Below are positions 7,109-16,379 of a DNA stretch of 64,000 nucleotides, piece by piece. The stretch is from UBA946 sp031550725 (GTDB lineage Bacteria; Bacillota; Clostridia; Oscillospirales; Ruminococcaceae): the NCBI GenBank assembly GCA_031550725.1, contig JAVBOH010000006.1, positions 1-64,000 of the forward strand, in the 5' to 3' direction. The stretch's first letter is position 1; the number at the start of each line of letters is the position of its first letter. Position numbers and translations under genes: made by a program. The notes under the pieces were generated by a model that was not told the DNA's origin, did no database searches, and saw only the letters and a list, made by a program, of their open reading frames with translations.

Positions 7109-7303
7109 TTATTCTTTGACCTCATAATCATATGGCATTGCAAGAGCAGCGATAACATATAGAATAATTCCAAAGCCGCCGAAAACTGCAACTAACGCCC
7201 ATATTAATCTAATTACAGTTGGATCAACATTAAAATAATTTGCAACTCCTGCACAAACTCCGCATAACTTCTTATTGCTAGAAGATTTAGATAATTTATT
7301 CAT
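7109..7303 (-). CDS. PspC-domain membrane protein, copy 1
   Basis: This protein of about 64 residues consists of one PspC domain. The N-terminal block KLSKSSSNKKLCGVCAGVANYF is followed by DPTVIRLIWAL and a C-terminal hydrophobic helix ending AMPYDYE. PspC proteins sit in the membrane and take part in phage-shock-type envelope stress responses. The start is uncertain: ATG at 7303 fits family alignment, while ATG at 7315 is also possible given AGGAAAGG upstream. A second PspC gene lies 114 bases upstream, and the pair ends the PadR-led operon. Confidence 0.85.
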   Translation of the reverse strand: MNKLSKSSSNKKLCGVCAGVANYFNVDPTVIRLIWALVAVFGGFGIILYVIAALAMPYDYEVKE

Positions 7304-7417
7304 ATTATTGCCCATACCTTTCCTGCACAAATAGCCATGAAATATCTAGCATGAGCATCTGTGCAATTTTTATTATTTTTTCTAGTATATCCTTCACGTT
7401 AAACTACTTTACAAAAA

Positions 7418-7609
7418 TCAAACCTCATTATCATATGGCATTACAACAGCAGCTATAAGATATGCTATTGCAGCCATACCACCTGTACATAATGTAAGAA
7501 CTGCCCAAACAAGTCTTACTAATGTTACATCAATGCCCAAATAAATTCCAACGCCTGCGCAAACTCCGCAAAGCTTTTTATCAGTTGAAGACTTAGTTAA
7601 CTTTTTCAT
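7418..7609 (-). CDS. PspC-domain membrane protein, copy 2
   Basis: This 63-residue single PspC domain (KKLTKSSTDKKLCGVCAGVG, then LVRLVWAVLTL, then a C-terminal helix ending VVMPYDNEV) is a close paralogue of the gene at 7109-7303. GGAGG lies nine bases before the ATG. It follows the DUF4097 gene by 30 bases. It probably acts in the membrane as part of the envelope-stress module encoded by this operon; a direct role is not shown by the sequence. Confidence 0.88.
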   Translation of the reverse strand: MKKLTKSSTDKKLCGVCAGVGIYLGIDVTLVRLVWAVLTLCTGGMAAIAYLIAAVVMPYDNEV

Positions 7610-7639
7610 AATATATTTCCTCCATTAAATCATTAAATA

Positions 7640-8530
7640 TTAATAAAAATATATGTCGCAAGAACCTAGATTATTATTAATGTCAATAGTGTTTTCAGAC
7701 TTTTTACCTGTATCTTCATAATCACTGTCACCAACAATATTTACACTTCCGCCTACTGATGTTGATGTAATATAGTAATCTTCTCTTGTATGATTGGAAA
7801 AACCTAAGCTAAATTTTCCAAGATTCATGTCAACCTTTGTATTACCGATCAAATCTAATTCACTGCAGGTAATATCACCTGCATTTAAGTTAAATTCAGC
7901 ATTATTAAACGAGCAATTGCTAAACATACCATTTGATGCTGATATATCAAATTTGCATGATTCTTTAGCAATTACTTCTGAAAGTGAAAAATAACCTGCT
8001 GCTGAACTTCCATCAAATACTTCTGTAATTACATCATAAATATAGCATTCGCCGCCTGCTGAATTGACTTTAAATGAGTGATATTCCTTTTCCGGAAGTG
8101 TAACATAAATATCACCATATGAGTAATTAAATATCTTTGTCAAATCTGGATTATAAACAATTTTCAATGTATTATTTTCATCAAATGAATATGAAAATGA
8201 ATTCATGTCTATATCATAAGCAGAAATTTTAAATTCATCACCTATCTCCACTCTTAATGAACCAGCGTTAAAATTCACCTCAATATTATCAAATATAGCA
8301 GTTGGGTCAGAAGTAATAATTGAATCAGTTGGCACATCAATGTTTGCCATTGTTGTATAAGAAACATCATTGTCATATGAGTAAGCATTATATTCACCAA
8401 TTATATCTGATAAAACAACATTTGCCTGAGAAAAATCAAATCCTATCGCTCCGACAATACCTGCACCTACTGCACCAATCATTGTTAGTATAACACCAAA
8501 TATTGCAAGCTTTCCGCAAAATTTATACAT
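7640..8530 (-). CDS. DUF4097-type beta-repeat protein with N-terminal anchor
   Basis: This 296-residue protein has an N-terminal hydrophobic helix (about residues 8-32). After it comes a long stretch of short alternating strands with repeated patterns such as FDNIEVNFNAGSLRVE, FKVNSAGGECYIYD and FNLNAGDITCSELDL, typical of DUF4097 beta-helix-like adhesin/stress proteins. It is expected outside the membrane, anchored by the helix. It follows the DUF1700 gene by 15 bases. DUF1700-DUF4097-PspC clusters led by PadR regulators are a known arrangement in Firmicutes. The biochemical role is unknown. Confidence 0.82.
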   Translation of the reverse strand: MYKFCGKLAIFGVILTMIGAVGAGIVGAIGFDFSQANVVLSDIIGEYNAYSYDNDVSYTTMANIDVPTDSIITSDPTAIFDNIEVNFNAGSLRVEIGDEFKISAYDIDMNSFSYSFDENNTLKIVYNPDLTKIFNYSYGDIYVTLPEKEYHSFKVNSAGGECYIYDVITEVFDGSSAAGYFSLSEVIAKESCKFDISASNGMFSNCSFNNAEFNLNAGDITCSELDLIGNTKVDMNLGKFSLGFSNHTREDYYITSTSVGGSVNIVGDSDYEDTGKKSENTIDINNNLGSCDIYFY

Positions 8531-8545
8531 ATTATCCTTCCCCCC

Positions 8546-9439
8546 TTATATATCTTTCATTAGCTTTGCCCATCCCTTGAAAAACCAAGGAAGAGTTTTC
8601 GCAAAGAACAATAAGCATGGTACAAACATCAATATTCCAATACCTGCACATAGTAAGCTAGCAAACATAGTGCCAAGACCTGTCAGCGGGTTTGCAAATA
8701 CTTTTACTATTCCCAAGATAAACACAACAATAGCAGCAAGTATCAATACAACGCACATTATTAAAAATCCTGCCATAATACATATAATAGGAAGGATTAC
8801 AGGGCAGAAAATAAACACAATAAATAATACAAGCAATGTAATTTTTAGTCCTGTATATGAATGCTTTTTCTTTGGCTTTGTATCAGTAAAAGGCGATTTG
8901 TAATCCTGATAGCTGTAATCATAACCATTATTATTCTGATTATAAGTGTTTTGACCTGAAGATGTATAAGTTTCCTCAGGAATTGACTTTGGTTCAACAT
9001 CATCAAATTTAATATGATAATTGTTAGTGTTTGCATCATCCTGTTTTACAGTGTTAGCAGGCATAACATCCTGTTCAACACTGCCAGCATTAATCTGTTC
9101 TTTAACCTCATCAGAAACAGCCGCAGCAGAGGTATAGGTAACAGGATTATAAGGTACGGATTCCTTTTTCATAGATACATATACACCGCCGCTTTCCTCA
9201 ATCGGATTGCTTTCACGATATTTTATATATACCTCACTCTTTGAATAAGCCGACTGCTCGCTGATAATACTCTTTGCAAGCTGAAATGGTTTTCCAAGCT
9301 CATCCATAACTGATGCCTCATTGTCAGATCCAGCCTCATCAAAATATTCGGTATAAAAATTAATTGCCATTTCTCTTTCTTCATCAGGAAGTGAAATCAA
9401 ATGAGAATCTAACTCACTCAAATATTCCTGTCTTGTCAT
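8546..9439 (-). CDS. DUF1700-family membrane protein
   Basis: This 297-residue protein begins with the DUF1700 signature: TRQEYLSELDSHL, then EREMAINFYTEYFDEAG, then LGKPFQLAKSII. A low-complexity polar linker rich in Asn/Tyr follows (about residues 80-190), and the C-terminus has three to four membrane helices (about 195-290). DUF1700 proteins are typically encoded directly after PadR regulators and are thought to act with them in envelope signalling. The ATG at 9439 has AAAGGTGG upstream; an in-frame GTG at 9451 lies within that ribosome-binding site. Confidence 0.87.
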   Translation of the reverse strand: MTRQEYLSELDSHLISLPDEEREMAINFYTEYFDEAGSDNEASVMDELGKPFQLAKSIISEQSAYSKSEVYIKYRESNPIEESGGVYVSMKKESVPYNPVTYTSAAAVSDEVKEQINAGSVEQDVMPANTVKQDDANTNNYHIKFDDVEPKSIPEETYTSSGQNTYNQNNNGYDYSYQDYKSPFTDTKPKKKHSYTGLKITLLVLFIVFIFCPVILPIICIMAGFLIMCVVLILAAIVVFILGIVKVFANPLTGLGTMFASLLCAGIGILMFVPCLLFFAKTLPWFFKGWAKLMKDI

Positions 9440-9518
9440 ATTTATTACCACCTTTCACAAGTAAGCAGGATGTTTTGTTTTATTTATAAACAAAACTCCC
9501 AATTTGAAAGTTTATCTT

Positions 9519-9845
9519 TCAAATTTCACTCCCATCAAAATCTAACTCAATAATCTTATTAATTTTTTCTTTGTAAGTTCCCCATTCAATTCTGTATGTC
9601 GCAAGCTGTTTCTTACCATTATCTGTAATTTTGTAATATCGTCTGTTTCTTCCCATATATTCCTGATCATATGATGCAAGGAATTCATTTTTAAGCAGTC
9701 GTCTTAATACAGGATATAACGTTGATTCTGACATTTCAATCGCTTCCCTTATTTCCTGTGTTATCTTATATCCATAAGTATCTTCCTTATCAACAATTGA
9801 TAATACCAATGCATCCAATAAAGCTGCACTCACTGGAAATACCAT
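9519..9845 (-). CDS. PadR-family transcriptional repressor
   Basis: This 108-residue winged-helix regulator has the PadR pattern DALVLSIVDKEDTYGYKITQEI, SESTLYPVLRRLLKNEFL and NRRYYKITDNGKKQL, ending in a short dimerisation helix (TYKEKINKIIELDF). It should repress its own operon (DUF1700, DUF4097, PspC genes) by binding the perfect palindrome over the promoter at 9873-9899. GGAGGAG lies upstream of the ATG at 9845; the in-frame ATG at 9869 lies upstream of the ribosome-binding site and close to the -10 box. Confidence 0.92.
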   Translation of the reverse strand: MVFPVSAALLDALVLSIVDKEDTYGYKITQEIREAIEMSESTLYPVLRRLLKNEFLASYDQEYMGRNRRYYKITDNGKKQLATYRIEWGTYKEKINKIIELDFDGSEI

Positions 9846-9872
9846 ATTTACTCCTCCTCTACTTATCATTTT

Positions 9873-9906
9873 ATTATATTATACACCGTATAATATAATT
9901 TGTCAA
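9873..9906 (-). promoter_or_regulatory. padR operon promoter with perfect palindromic operator
   Basis: Minus-strand promoter TTGACA (9901-9906), a 17-base spacer and TATAAT (9878-9883). A perfect 12-base inverted repeat ATTATATTATAC / GTATAATATAAT with a 3-base centre (9873-9899) covers the -10 box and most of the spacer. Its size and position fit a PadR dimer operator that would block RNA polymerase. Confidence 0.85.
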
Positions 9907-9925
9907 TAGCTATTCGAAAATTTTC

Positions 9926-9964
9926 TCAAAAAAATATCGCATGATGTAATTTCATGCGATATTT
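9926..9964 (-). terminator. Terminator downstream of recN
   Basis: Perfect 13-base stem AAATATCGCATGA / TCATGCGATATTT, followed on the minus strand by a run of seven T residues. It lies about 90 bases beyond the recN stop codon and ends the long operon before the padR promoter. Confidence 0.82.
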
Positions 9965-9966
9965 CA

Positions 9967-10046
9967 ATAGACTTGTTCGGGAACTTGGGGTGAGTGGAAA
10001 AAAAGAGCGTTTTTATGCCGCAACACAGTTTTCGAACAGGTCTAAT
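9967..10046. repeat. Inverted-repeat element between padR and recN
   Basis: Arms AGACTTGTTCG (9969-9979) and CGAACAGGTCT (10033-10043) match at 10 of 11 positions around a 53-base interior with no coding sequence. It could be a short MITE remnant or a structured 3' end of the recN transcript. Confidence 0.35.
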
Positions 10047-10055
10047 ACAATTTCA

Positions 10056-11759
10056 TTAATCACTATACCTTTTAAGCAGCTCGTCACAAACCTCATCCCT
10101 TGACAAAAGCTGTTCTTCAGCATTCTGCAATGACGTTTCAGTGATATGCTCACCGCTTAAAATACGTGCGATTTCATACTTACGCTCATCCATATCAAGC
10201 TTTTTAACGGTCGTTTCGGTTTTATCATCAACAGTATCCTTTTGAATAAGCAAATGATTATCAGCCATAACAGCAATTTGTGATAAATGAGTTACACATA
10301 AAACCTGCCTGAATTTCGAGGTCTGCCTTAGCTTGACACCGATTTTCTGTGCCGCTCTGCCGCTGACACCTGTATCAATTTCATCAAAAATGAGTGTAGG
10401 CACATCGTCTTTTTCAGCAATGACATTTTTAATTGCAAGCATAATTCGTGAAAGTTCACCACCCGATGCTATTTTAGCAATAGGCTTTGGATCTTCACCT
10501 TTATTAACAGACAATAACATTTGAAACGAGTCCATACCTGTTGAGGTAAGCTTTCCGGCATTATGCTCGAACACAAATTGAACGTTCGGCATATCAAGAA
10601 AATGCAGTTCACTTTCAATTTTAATAACAAGCTCCTGCGATGCTTTTATTCTAAGCTCAGATAACGCCTCTGCTTTATTTGTAACATCAACAAGTAAAGC
10701 ATTTTTTTCTTTATTTAATTTTTCCAGCTCTTCAGAACTATTTACAATAGTTTCAGCCTCCAAAACAGCATTTTTATAAACCGCCATGACATCCTTTAAT
10801 TCAGGACCATATTTACGTTTAACACTGTTAAGCTGCTCACGTCTGTTTTGTATGTATGCAAACCTTTCGGCGTCAATATCAATAGTATCATTTATTTTAA
10901 TAAGTTCACCACTGATATCGCTAATTTCAATGCGTGAGTTTTCAAGACGCTTAGCTATTTCATTAAATTCAGGCAGTAAATCAACATGAAGTGACAGCTT
11001 ATTTATGATATTATCAAGCGTTTCACACACACCAGAAATGTCATCATTACCAGACAATAAAACATCTGCTTCAATAATAGTATTTGAAATTGTTGAGCTG
11101 TTGTTTGCAAGTGCATATTCATCATTAAGCATTGTATCTTCATTTTCATCATCAATTTCAAGAGAACCTATATCATTGATGATATTCTTAAGTATATCCA
11201 TGCGAGCATTTTTATTTTGAATATCAGCAGTAAGCTTTTTTAGATTTCTTGCTGTATCCTGCAGCTTCTTAAAGATTTCATTATATTCAGCAACATTTTT
11301 TTCAAGTCCCGAATAGTTGTCAATAATCTCAAGGTGTTTTTCAGGATACATCAATATCTGATTATCATGCTGTCCATGAATATCAATAAGAGTTGCGCCG
11401 ATTTCACGCACCGATGAAATATTTGCAGGCTTTGAGTTAACTCTTGCTGAACTTCCTCCGTCTGCATAAATTTCACGAGAAATGAGCAGCTCATTATCAC
11501 TGTAATCAATGCTTAATTCATCAAGCTTTGCTTTTGTATACACTGACAAATCCGTAAACATTGCAGAAATAACAGCTTTTTCGCATCCTGAACGAACAAT
11601 ATCCTTATAAGTACGGCGACCTAAAACAGCATTAATACCGTTAATCAAAATAGATTTACCTGCACCTGTTTCACCAGTAAATACATTTAAATTATTAGAA
11701 AAAGGTATTGTGGCTTGCTTAATAACCGCTAAATTTTCAATATAGAGTTCACTTAACAT
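10056..11759 (-). CDS. recN: DNA repair protein RecN
   Basis: This 567-residue SMC-like ATPase acts early in double-strand break repair. It has the N-terminal Walker A GETGAGKSIL near residue 30, the IDIHGQHDNQIL segment near 127, central coiled coils, the ABC signature SGGELSRIMLAIKN near 432 and Walker B PTLIFDEIDTGVSG. The length is normal. It follows argR by 20 bases at the end of the nadK-argR-recN block, a conserved Firmicute order. In Bacillus spoIVB and spo0A follow recN; here the PadR module does. Confidence 0.97.
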   Translation of the reverse strand: MLSELYIENLAVIKQATIPFSNNLNVFTGETGAGKSILINGINAVLGRRTYKDIVRSGCEKAVISAMFTDLSVYTKAKLDELSIDYSDNELLISREIYADGGSSARVNSKPANISSVREIGATLIDIHGQHDNQILMYPEKHLEIIDNYSGLEKNVAEYNEIFKKLQDTARNLKKLTADIQNKNARMDILKNIINDIGSLEIDDENEDTMLNDEYALANNSSTISNTIIEADVLLSGNDDISGVCETLDNIINKLSLHVDLLPEFNEIAKRLENSRIEISDISGELIKINDTIDIDAERFAYIQNRREQLNSVKRKYGPELKDVMAVYKNAVLEAETIVNSSEELEKLNKEKNALLVDVTNKAEALSELRIKASQELVIKIESELHFLDMPNVQFVFEHNAGKLTSTGMDSFQMLLSVNKGEDPKPIAKIASGGELSRIMLAIKNVIAEKDDVPTLIFDEIDTGVSGRAAQKIGVKLRQTSKFRQVLCVTHLSQIAVMADNHLLIQKDTVDDKTETTVKKLDMDERKYEIARILSGEHITETSLQNAEEQLLSRDEVCDELLKRYSD

Positions 11760-11779
11760 TACTTTAAACTTCCCTCACG

Positions 11780-12223
11780 TTATTTTGAAAATACAAGTTC
11801 CTTTAAATCTCTTGAAAATATCATTGCATCGTTTTCCGACTGCATTAACGCAAAAATCGTATCATCACCGGAAATTGTTCCGACTATCTCTGGATAGTTC
11901 ATTTTATCAAGAATTGAGCAGGTTGCCTGAGCCATCCCAGCATGACATTTTATAACCACAGTGTTCATGGCATAAAGCACGTCAATAATCGAATCGCTGA
12001 ATATCGCAGGGCATTCAAGCGGTATCTTTACAGGCTTAACATATTTATATCCACCGCTTGATGCTGGTTCTTTTTTTAGTTTCAATTCATTTATATCACG
12101 AGATAATGTTGCCTGTGTTACAATTAAATTTTCAGCCTCAAGATATGATTTTAACATCTCCTGCGTTGTAACCTCATACTTTTCAATTATCTCAACAATT
12201 TTATCCTGTCTTTGCTTTTTCAT
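11780..12223 (-). CDS. argR: Arginine repressor ArgR/AhrC
   Basis: This 147-residue regulator has an N-terminal winged helix (residues 1-65, KKQRQDKIVEIIEKYEV and TQATLSRDINELKLKK) and a C-terminal hexamerisation/arginine-binding domain ending in GTISGDDTIF with the paired aspartates that contact arginine. It should bind ARG boxes in arginine genes when arginine is plentiful; no arginine genes lie here. The start at 12223 has GTGAGG upstream; an ATG five codons earlier overlaps that site. It sits between nadK and recN as in Bacillus. Confidence 0.95.
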   Translation of the reverse strand: MKKQRQDKIVEIIEKYEVTTQEMLKSYLEAENLIVTQATLSRDINELKLKKEPASSGGYKYVKPVKIPLECPAIFSDSIIDVLYAMNTVVIKCHAGMAQATCSILDKMNYPEIVGTISGDDTIFALMQSENDAMIFSRDLKELVFSK

Positions 12224-12244
12224 ATGATAAAACCTCACAAATTA

Positions 12245-13102
12245 TCATTTAATTGCATTCATTAGCTTATTATTAACCGCATCAAAGAAAGAATTTCCTT
12301 TTATATCAATTAGTCGCAGATACTTTTCCGATTTAGAAATTATCAGCTTATCATCCTTTGAAAACAAAATACCATCAACACCATCAACAGAAAAGTATAC
12401 CGATGAAGCACTTTCTGTGAAATGAACAAGCTCCAATGCTCTGTCAGCAGAGAAAAGCATAGTCCTCGCAAAAAGTGAATGAGGACATATCGGTGTAAAT
12501 TGAATGCATTCGGTACGAGGCTCCATAATTGGTCCACCGCATGATAATGCATATGCAGTCGAGCCTGTTGGAGTTGCAAAAACAACACCATCAGAACGAA
12601 GTGAACTAACAACAATTCCATCTGTCGATATGCTGTAATCAGTGAGCTTGGAGCATGAACGTGCCACAACAACATCATTTAACGCACTGAAAGTAGTCCT
12701 TGTACCGTCAGCATTTTCAAGTGTGCAGTCAATCATCATACGGTTTTCTGTTGTATATTCGCCACTTTTAAGCTTCGATAAATTATCAAGCTCATCAATT
12801 TCCATTGATGCCATAAATCCTAAATGACCGGTATTAATACCTAAAAGAGATTTACCAAACTTTACAGAATAAACAGATGCTTTAATAATAGTGCCGTCAC
12901 CACCGATTGCTATAATAATATCAGAATCATTTGCAATTGTTGACATATCTCCGTAATTAACAAAAGCTTTCTCTGAAAACTCACTAATATATTTTGTGTC
13001 AGCATAGACAGAAATATCCAAGCTATGCAGTATATCACACACTTTCAAGGATGTTGACAGTGCATTTTTTTTGCTAAAATTGGGGTATAATGCGACTTTC
13101 AT
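12245..13102 (-). CDS. nadK: NAD kinase
   Basis: NadK phosphorylates NAD to NADP. The 285-residue protein carries the diagnostic GGDGT at residues 67-71, NTGHLGF at 90-96 and the GSTAYALSCGGP loop near residue 180. AAAGGATGG lies before the ATG. It is within the tlyA-nadK-argR-recN run, with 21- to 29-base gaps, and is probably co-transcribed with dxs upstream. Confidence 0.96.
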   Translation of the reverse strand: MKVALYPNFSKKNALSTSLKVCDILHSLDISVYADTKYISEFSEKAFVNYGDMSTIANDSDIIIAIGGDGTIIKASVYSVKFGKSLLGINTGHLGFMASMEIDELDNLSKLKSGEYTTENRMMIDCTLENADGTRTTFSALNDVVVARSCSKLTDYSISTDGIVVSSLRSDGVVFATPTGSTAYALSCGGPIMEPRTECIQFTPICPHSLFARTMLFSADRALELVHFTESASSVYFSVDGVDGILFSKDDKLIISKSEKYLRLIDIKGNSFFDAVNNKLMNAIK

Positions 13103-13131
13103 TTTTTATGACCATCCTTTCAAAATATTTT

Positions 13132-13923
13132 TTATTTTTTTAGTGCTGTAAATGCATTTTCTGTTATTCTGTCAAAGTCAAAAGACTTCTTTTTTTCCTG
13201 TGTATGAGAAATATGTGCAAGATACTCAATATTGCCATCACCGCCAGTAATATGTGAAAAATCAAGACTTATAATATCCATACCAATCTGCACGCAAAAT
13301 GCATATATATCCTTTAAAACACGAATATGCGTTTTGCGGTTTTTAACGATACCATTTTTGCTAATATCAGATTTTCCAGCCTCAAACTGCGGTTTAATAA
13401 GCAATACCGCTGTTTCACCATATGGCAGCAATTCTTTAATCTTGGGTAAAATTTTTGTGAGGGATACAAATGAAACATCAGTTGAAATAAACCCTAGTGT
13501 ACCAGAAAAGTTATCAGATGTCAAACTATTAATGTTTGTACCCTCCATATTAACAACCCTGCTGTCAGCAACAAGCTTTTCATCAAGCTGACCATGACCA
13601 ACATCAACGGCATAAACCATAGCTGCACCATTTTGCAGCATACAATCAGTAAAACCACCAGTAGATGCTCCAATATCAAGGCAAGTTTTACCCATCAAGT
13701 CAACATTAAAGGCTTTTAACGCATATTCAAGCTTAAGACCACCACGTCCGACATAACGCAATATCTCACCACTAATTTTAACATCATCGTTATCGCTGAC
13801 ATTAAAAGACGGCTTTGATACTACCTTTTCATTTACAATTACCTGATTATTTAAAATCAACTGCTTTGCATATTCACGACTTTTGCTCAAACCTTTTTCA
13901 ACTAAAAAAACATCAATTCTCAA
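13132..13923 (-). CDS. tlyA: TlyA-family rRNA 2'-O-methyltransferase
   Basis: This 263-residue protein has an N-terminal S4 RNA-binding domain (about 1-62, with SREYAKQLILNNQVIVN) and an FtsJ-like methyltransferase domain with motif I LDIGASTGGFTDC near residues 82-94. TlyA proteins methylate cytidines in 16S and/or 23S rRNA, and some affect capreomycin sensitivity. The best start is a TTG at 13923 preceded by GGGG. It lies 11 bases after dxs, matching the Bacillus yqxC position. Confidence 0.94.
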   Translation of the reverse strand: MRIDVFLVEKGLSKSREYAKQLILNNQVIVNEKVVSKPSFNVSDNDDVKISGEILRYVGRGGLKLEYALKAFNVDLMGKTCLDIGASTGGFTDCMLQNGAAMVYAVDVGHGQLDEKLVADSRVVNMEGTNINSLTSDNFSGTLGFISTDVSFVSLTKILPKIKELLPYGETAVLLIKPQFEAGKSDISKNGIVKNRKTHIRVLKDIYAFCVQIGMDIISLDFSHITGGDGNIEYLAHISHTQEKKKSFDFDRITENAFTALKK

Positions 13924-13934
13924 AAGATAAACCC

Positions 13935-15791
13935 CTATATTTTATTACTCATAATTTCTTTTATAGACTCACTGTCAAGCATATATTTTTTCATGCAGCT
14001 ATCAATAGATGCCTGTTTTACAAAGCCATCAATTGCAATAATATTGTAATCACCGCTAAATCCATGCTGTGCAAGTATCGAAAACAAATACTCACCTATA
14101 CCACCCATGCGAGAACTTTCCTCAAAAAATACAATTTTCTTATACTTTTGGCATATAAAAAAAACATCATCATGTAAAGGAAATACCTTTACAAGCTTTA
14201 AAACATCAAATTTAGCATCAGTACACTCTAAATCAGATTTTGCAGAATAAATGTTATTCATGATGCGTCCAAATCCGATAACAAGTGTATCGCATGAACA
14301 GTTTTCATGATAATATCTATCTGTAATATTAGTATTAAACTCTGAAAAAACATCATTACCCTTTGGATATCTGATTGCAACAATACCCTTGTCACAGTTC
14401 ACTGCTGTGTCAAGACAAAGCTTCATTTCCTCAGTATTGCTTGGGCAATAAATAGATGTGTTAGGTATTGTTTTAAGCATCGGGATATCATATAAACCCT
14501 GATGTGTTTCGCCATCCTCACCAACAAATCCAGCTCTGTCAATACCAAGTATGACATGAAGATTATCGATAGCCGCATCATGAATTAATTGGTCATATGC
14601 ACGCTGCAAAAAGCTTGAATAAACAGCAAATACAGGGATTTTTCCTGCCTTAGCCATAGCAGCACAATAAGTAACTGCATGTGCTTCAGCTATGCCAACA
14701 TCAGAAAAGCGTTCAGGATATTTCGCAGCAAAATGCTGTAAACCTGTGCCATATTTCATTGCAGCTGTAACAGCGCATATATTTTCATTGGTTTCAGCAA
14801 GTTTTGTCAGTTCCTTGCCAAAATAATCGGAATAGCTTTCATATGTAGCATTAAGTGGATTTTCTTTTTTATATCCACCGCTTGGAATTGAATGAAATGC
14901 ACCAGGATTTTTCTCAGCAGGTCTAAATCCTTTGCCCTTTACAGTATTAACATGAATTAAAACAGGCTTTTTTATTCTTTTTGCTATAACTAATGCTTCT
15001 TCAAGTTCTGCTAAATTATGTCCGTTAATAGGACCTAAATAAACATACCCCAAATCCTCAAACATATTAGTATGATAAATCAGTGTTTTTAATGCAGATT
15101 TTGAAGATACAAGCAAGTTTTTAATCGGCTCACCAATAACAGGCGTATTATTAAGAATTTCTTCAACTCTTTTTTTCGTATTTAAATATGTCTGATTACC
15201 TCTGGCAGTTGTTAAAAACTTTGCAAAGGCACCAACATTTTTGGATATTGACATATCATTATGATTCATTATAACAATAAGGTTATCATTTTTACCGCCG
15301 TTATTAAGTCCCTCATAAGCAAGTCCACCAGTAAATGAACCATCACCAATAACAGCAATAGCTTTGTGTTCATCATCGCCATTAAGCTTCATAGCATCAG
15401 CCATTCCAACTGCAACAGAAATGGAATTACTGCTGTGCCCACTAATAAAAATATCATGAACAGATTCGGATGGTTTTGAAAACCCTGAAATACCATTTAC
15501 TTTACGAAGTGTCCCAAAGCTATCTAGTCTGCCTGTTAAAATCTTATGTGTATAAGACTGATGACCGACATCCCATATAATTTTATCATCAGGTGAATTA
15601 AACACCCTATGCAAAGCAAGTGTTAGTTCAACAGTACCCAAATTAGATGACAAATGTCCGCCATTTTTCATAACAGTGCTAATAATTACACGTCTGATAT
15701 CACCGCATAAAACCTTGCATTGTTTATTAGAAAGCTTTTTTATATCATCAGGAAGTGCCATCTTTTCCAGTTTCTTAATTAAGTCAGTCAT
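13935..15791 (-). CDS. dxs: 1-deoxy-D-xylulose-5-phosphate synthase
   Basis: Dxs condenses pyruvate and glyceraldehyde 3-phosphate, the first step of the MEP isoprenoid pathway. The protein of about 618 residues has the N-terminal GHQSYTHKIL region, the ThDP motif GDGSFTGGLAYEGLN, the central pyrimidine domain with DRAGFVGEDGETHQG, and a transketolase C-terminal domain that is somewhat shorter and more divergent than usual. The ATG at 15791 is chosen; ATG at 15803 is only two bases from GGAGG. ispA encodes the downstream prenyl transferase nearby. Confidence 0.96.
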   Translation of the reverse strand: MTDLIKKLEKMALPDDIKKLSNKQCKVLCGDIRRVIISTVMKNGGHLSSNLGTVELTLALHRVFNSPDDKIIWDVGHQSYTHKILTGRLDSFGTLRKVNGISGFSKPSESVHDIFISGHSSNSISVAVGMADAMKLNGDDEHKAIAVIGDGSFTGGLAYEGLNNGGKNDNLIVIMNHNDMSISKNVGAFAKFLTTARGNQTYLNTKKRVEEILNNTPVIGEPIKNLLVSSKSALKTLIYHTNMFEDLGYVYLGPINGHNLAELEEALVIAKRIKKPVLIHVNTVKGKGFRPAEKNPGAFHSIPSGGYKKENPLNATYESYSDYFGKELTKLAETNENICAVTAAMKYGTGLQHFAAKYPERFSDVGIAEAHAVTYCAAMAKAGKIPVFAVYSSFLQRAYDQLIHDAAIDNLHVILGIDRAGFVGEDGETHQGLYDIPMLKTIPNTSIYCPSNTEEMKLCLDTAVNCDKGIVAIRYPKGNDVFSEFNTNITDRYYHENCSCDTLVIGFGRIMNNIYSAKSDLECTDAKFDVLKLVKVFPLHDDVFFICQKYKKIVFFEESSRMGGIGEYLFSILAQHGFSGDYNIIAIDGFVKQASIDSCMKKYMLDSESIKEIMSNKI

Positions 15792-15875
15792 ATCTAAGTC
15801 CATGACCTCCAAGTTTTATATAATCATGAAAAGCATGACATTATGTCAGGCAATTCAAACAAAATCAGTATTGAT

Positions 15876-16343
15876 TTAACCTATCGGAACTATCATAGCA
15901 ATAAGTATACCAAGCAATGCACCGCCCAAAACCTCAAACGGTGTATGACCAAGAAACTCCTTAAGCTCTTTTTTCTTGTTATCTCTCTCAACTTCATCGG
16001 CAGTGAAAATTTCTTTTATAACAAACAGCTTATTCATTTTATTAAGTTCCCTTGCATGAAGACCAGCTGCACGTCTGACACCCATTGCATCATACATAAC
16101 AATCACTGCAAGAATGAACATCAATGCAAATTCTGGTGACCCCTCACCACATTTTCTGCATAATGCAATTGTTGCTGAGCATACAAGTGCTGAATGTGAA
16201 CTCGGCATTCCACCAGAACCAAAAAGTCGCTCCGCATTAAATGTCTTTGTCTTTAAAAGGTGCAGTAATGTTTTTATTACCTGTGCAGTACACCAAGATA
16301 CAACCGCAGTTGTAAGCACATAATTATACTCAAGCTTTACCAT
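15876..16343 (-). CDS. YuiD/DUF212 family divergent PAP2-like membrane protein
   Basis: This 155-residue membrane protein contains the family signature GSGGMPSSHSALVC near residues 42-55 and MYDAMGVRRAAGLHA near 86-100, with three to four hydrophobic helices and a C-terminal LGHTPFEVLGGALLGILIA helix. The PSSH motif resembles acid phosphatases of the PAP2 type, suggesting hydrolysis of a lipid phosphate. Its place between ispA and dxs hints at a prenyl-phosphate role, which is inference. AAGGA lies nine bases before the ATG at 16343. Confidence 0.9.
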   Translation of the reverse strand: MVKLEYNYVLTTAVVSWCTAQVIKTLLHLLKTKTFNAERLFGSGGMPSSHSALVCSATIALCRKCGEGSPEFALMFILAVIVMYDAMGVRRAAGLHARELNKMNKLFVIKEIFTADEVERDNKKKELKEFLGHTPFEVLGGALLGILIAMIVPIG

Positions 16344-16379
16344 AATTAACAATCCTTTTCTTTATCTATATTTTATTGA

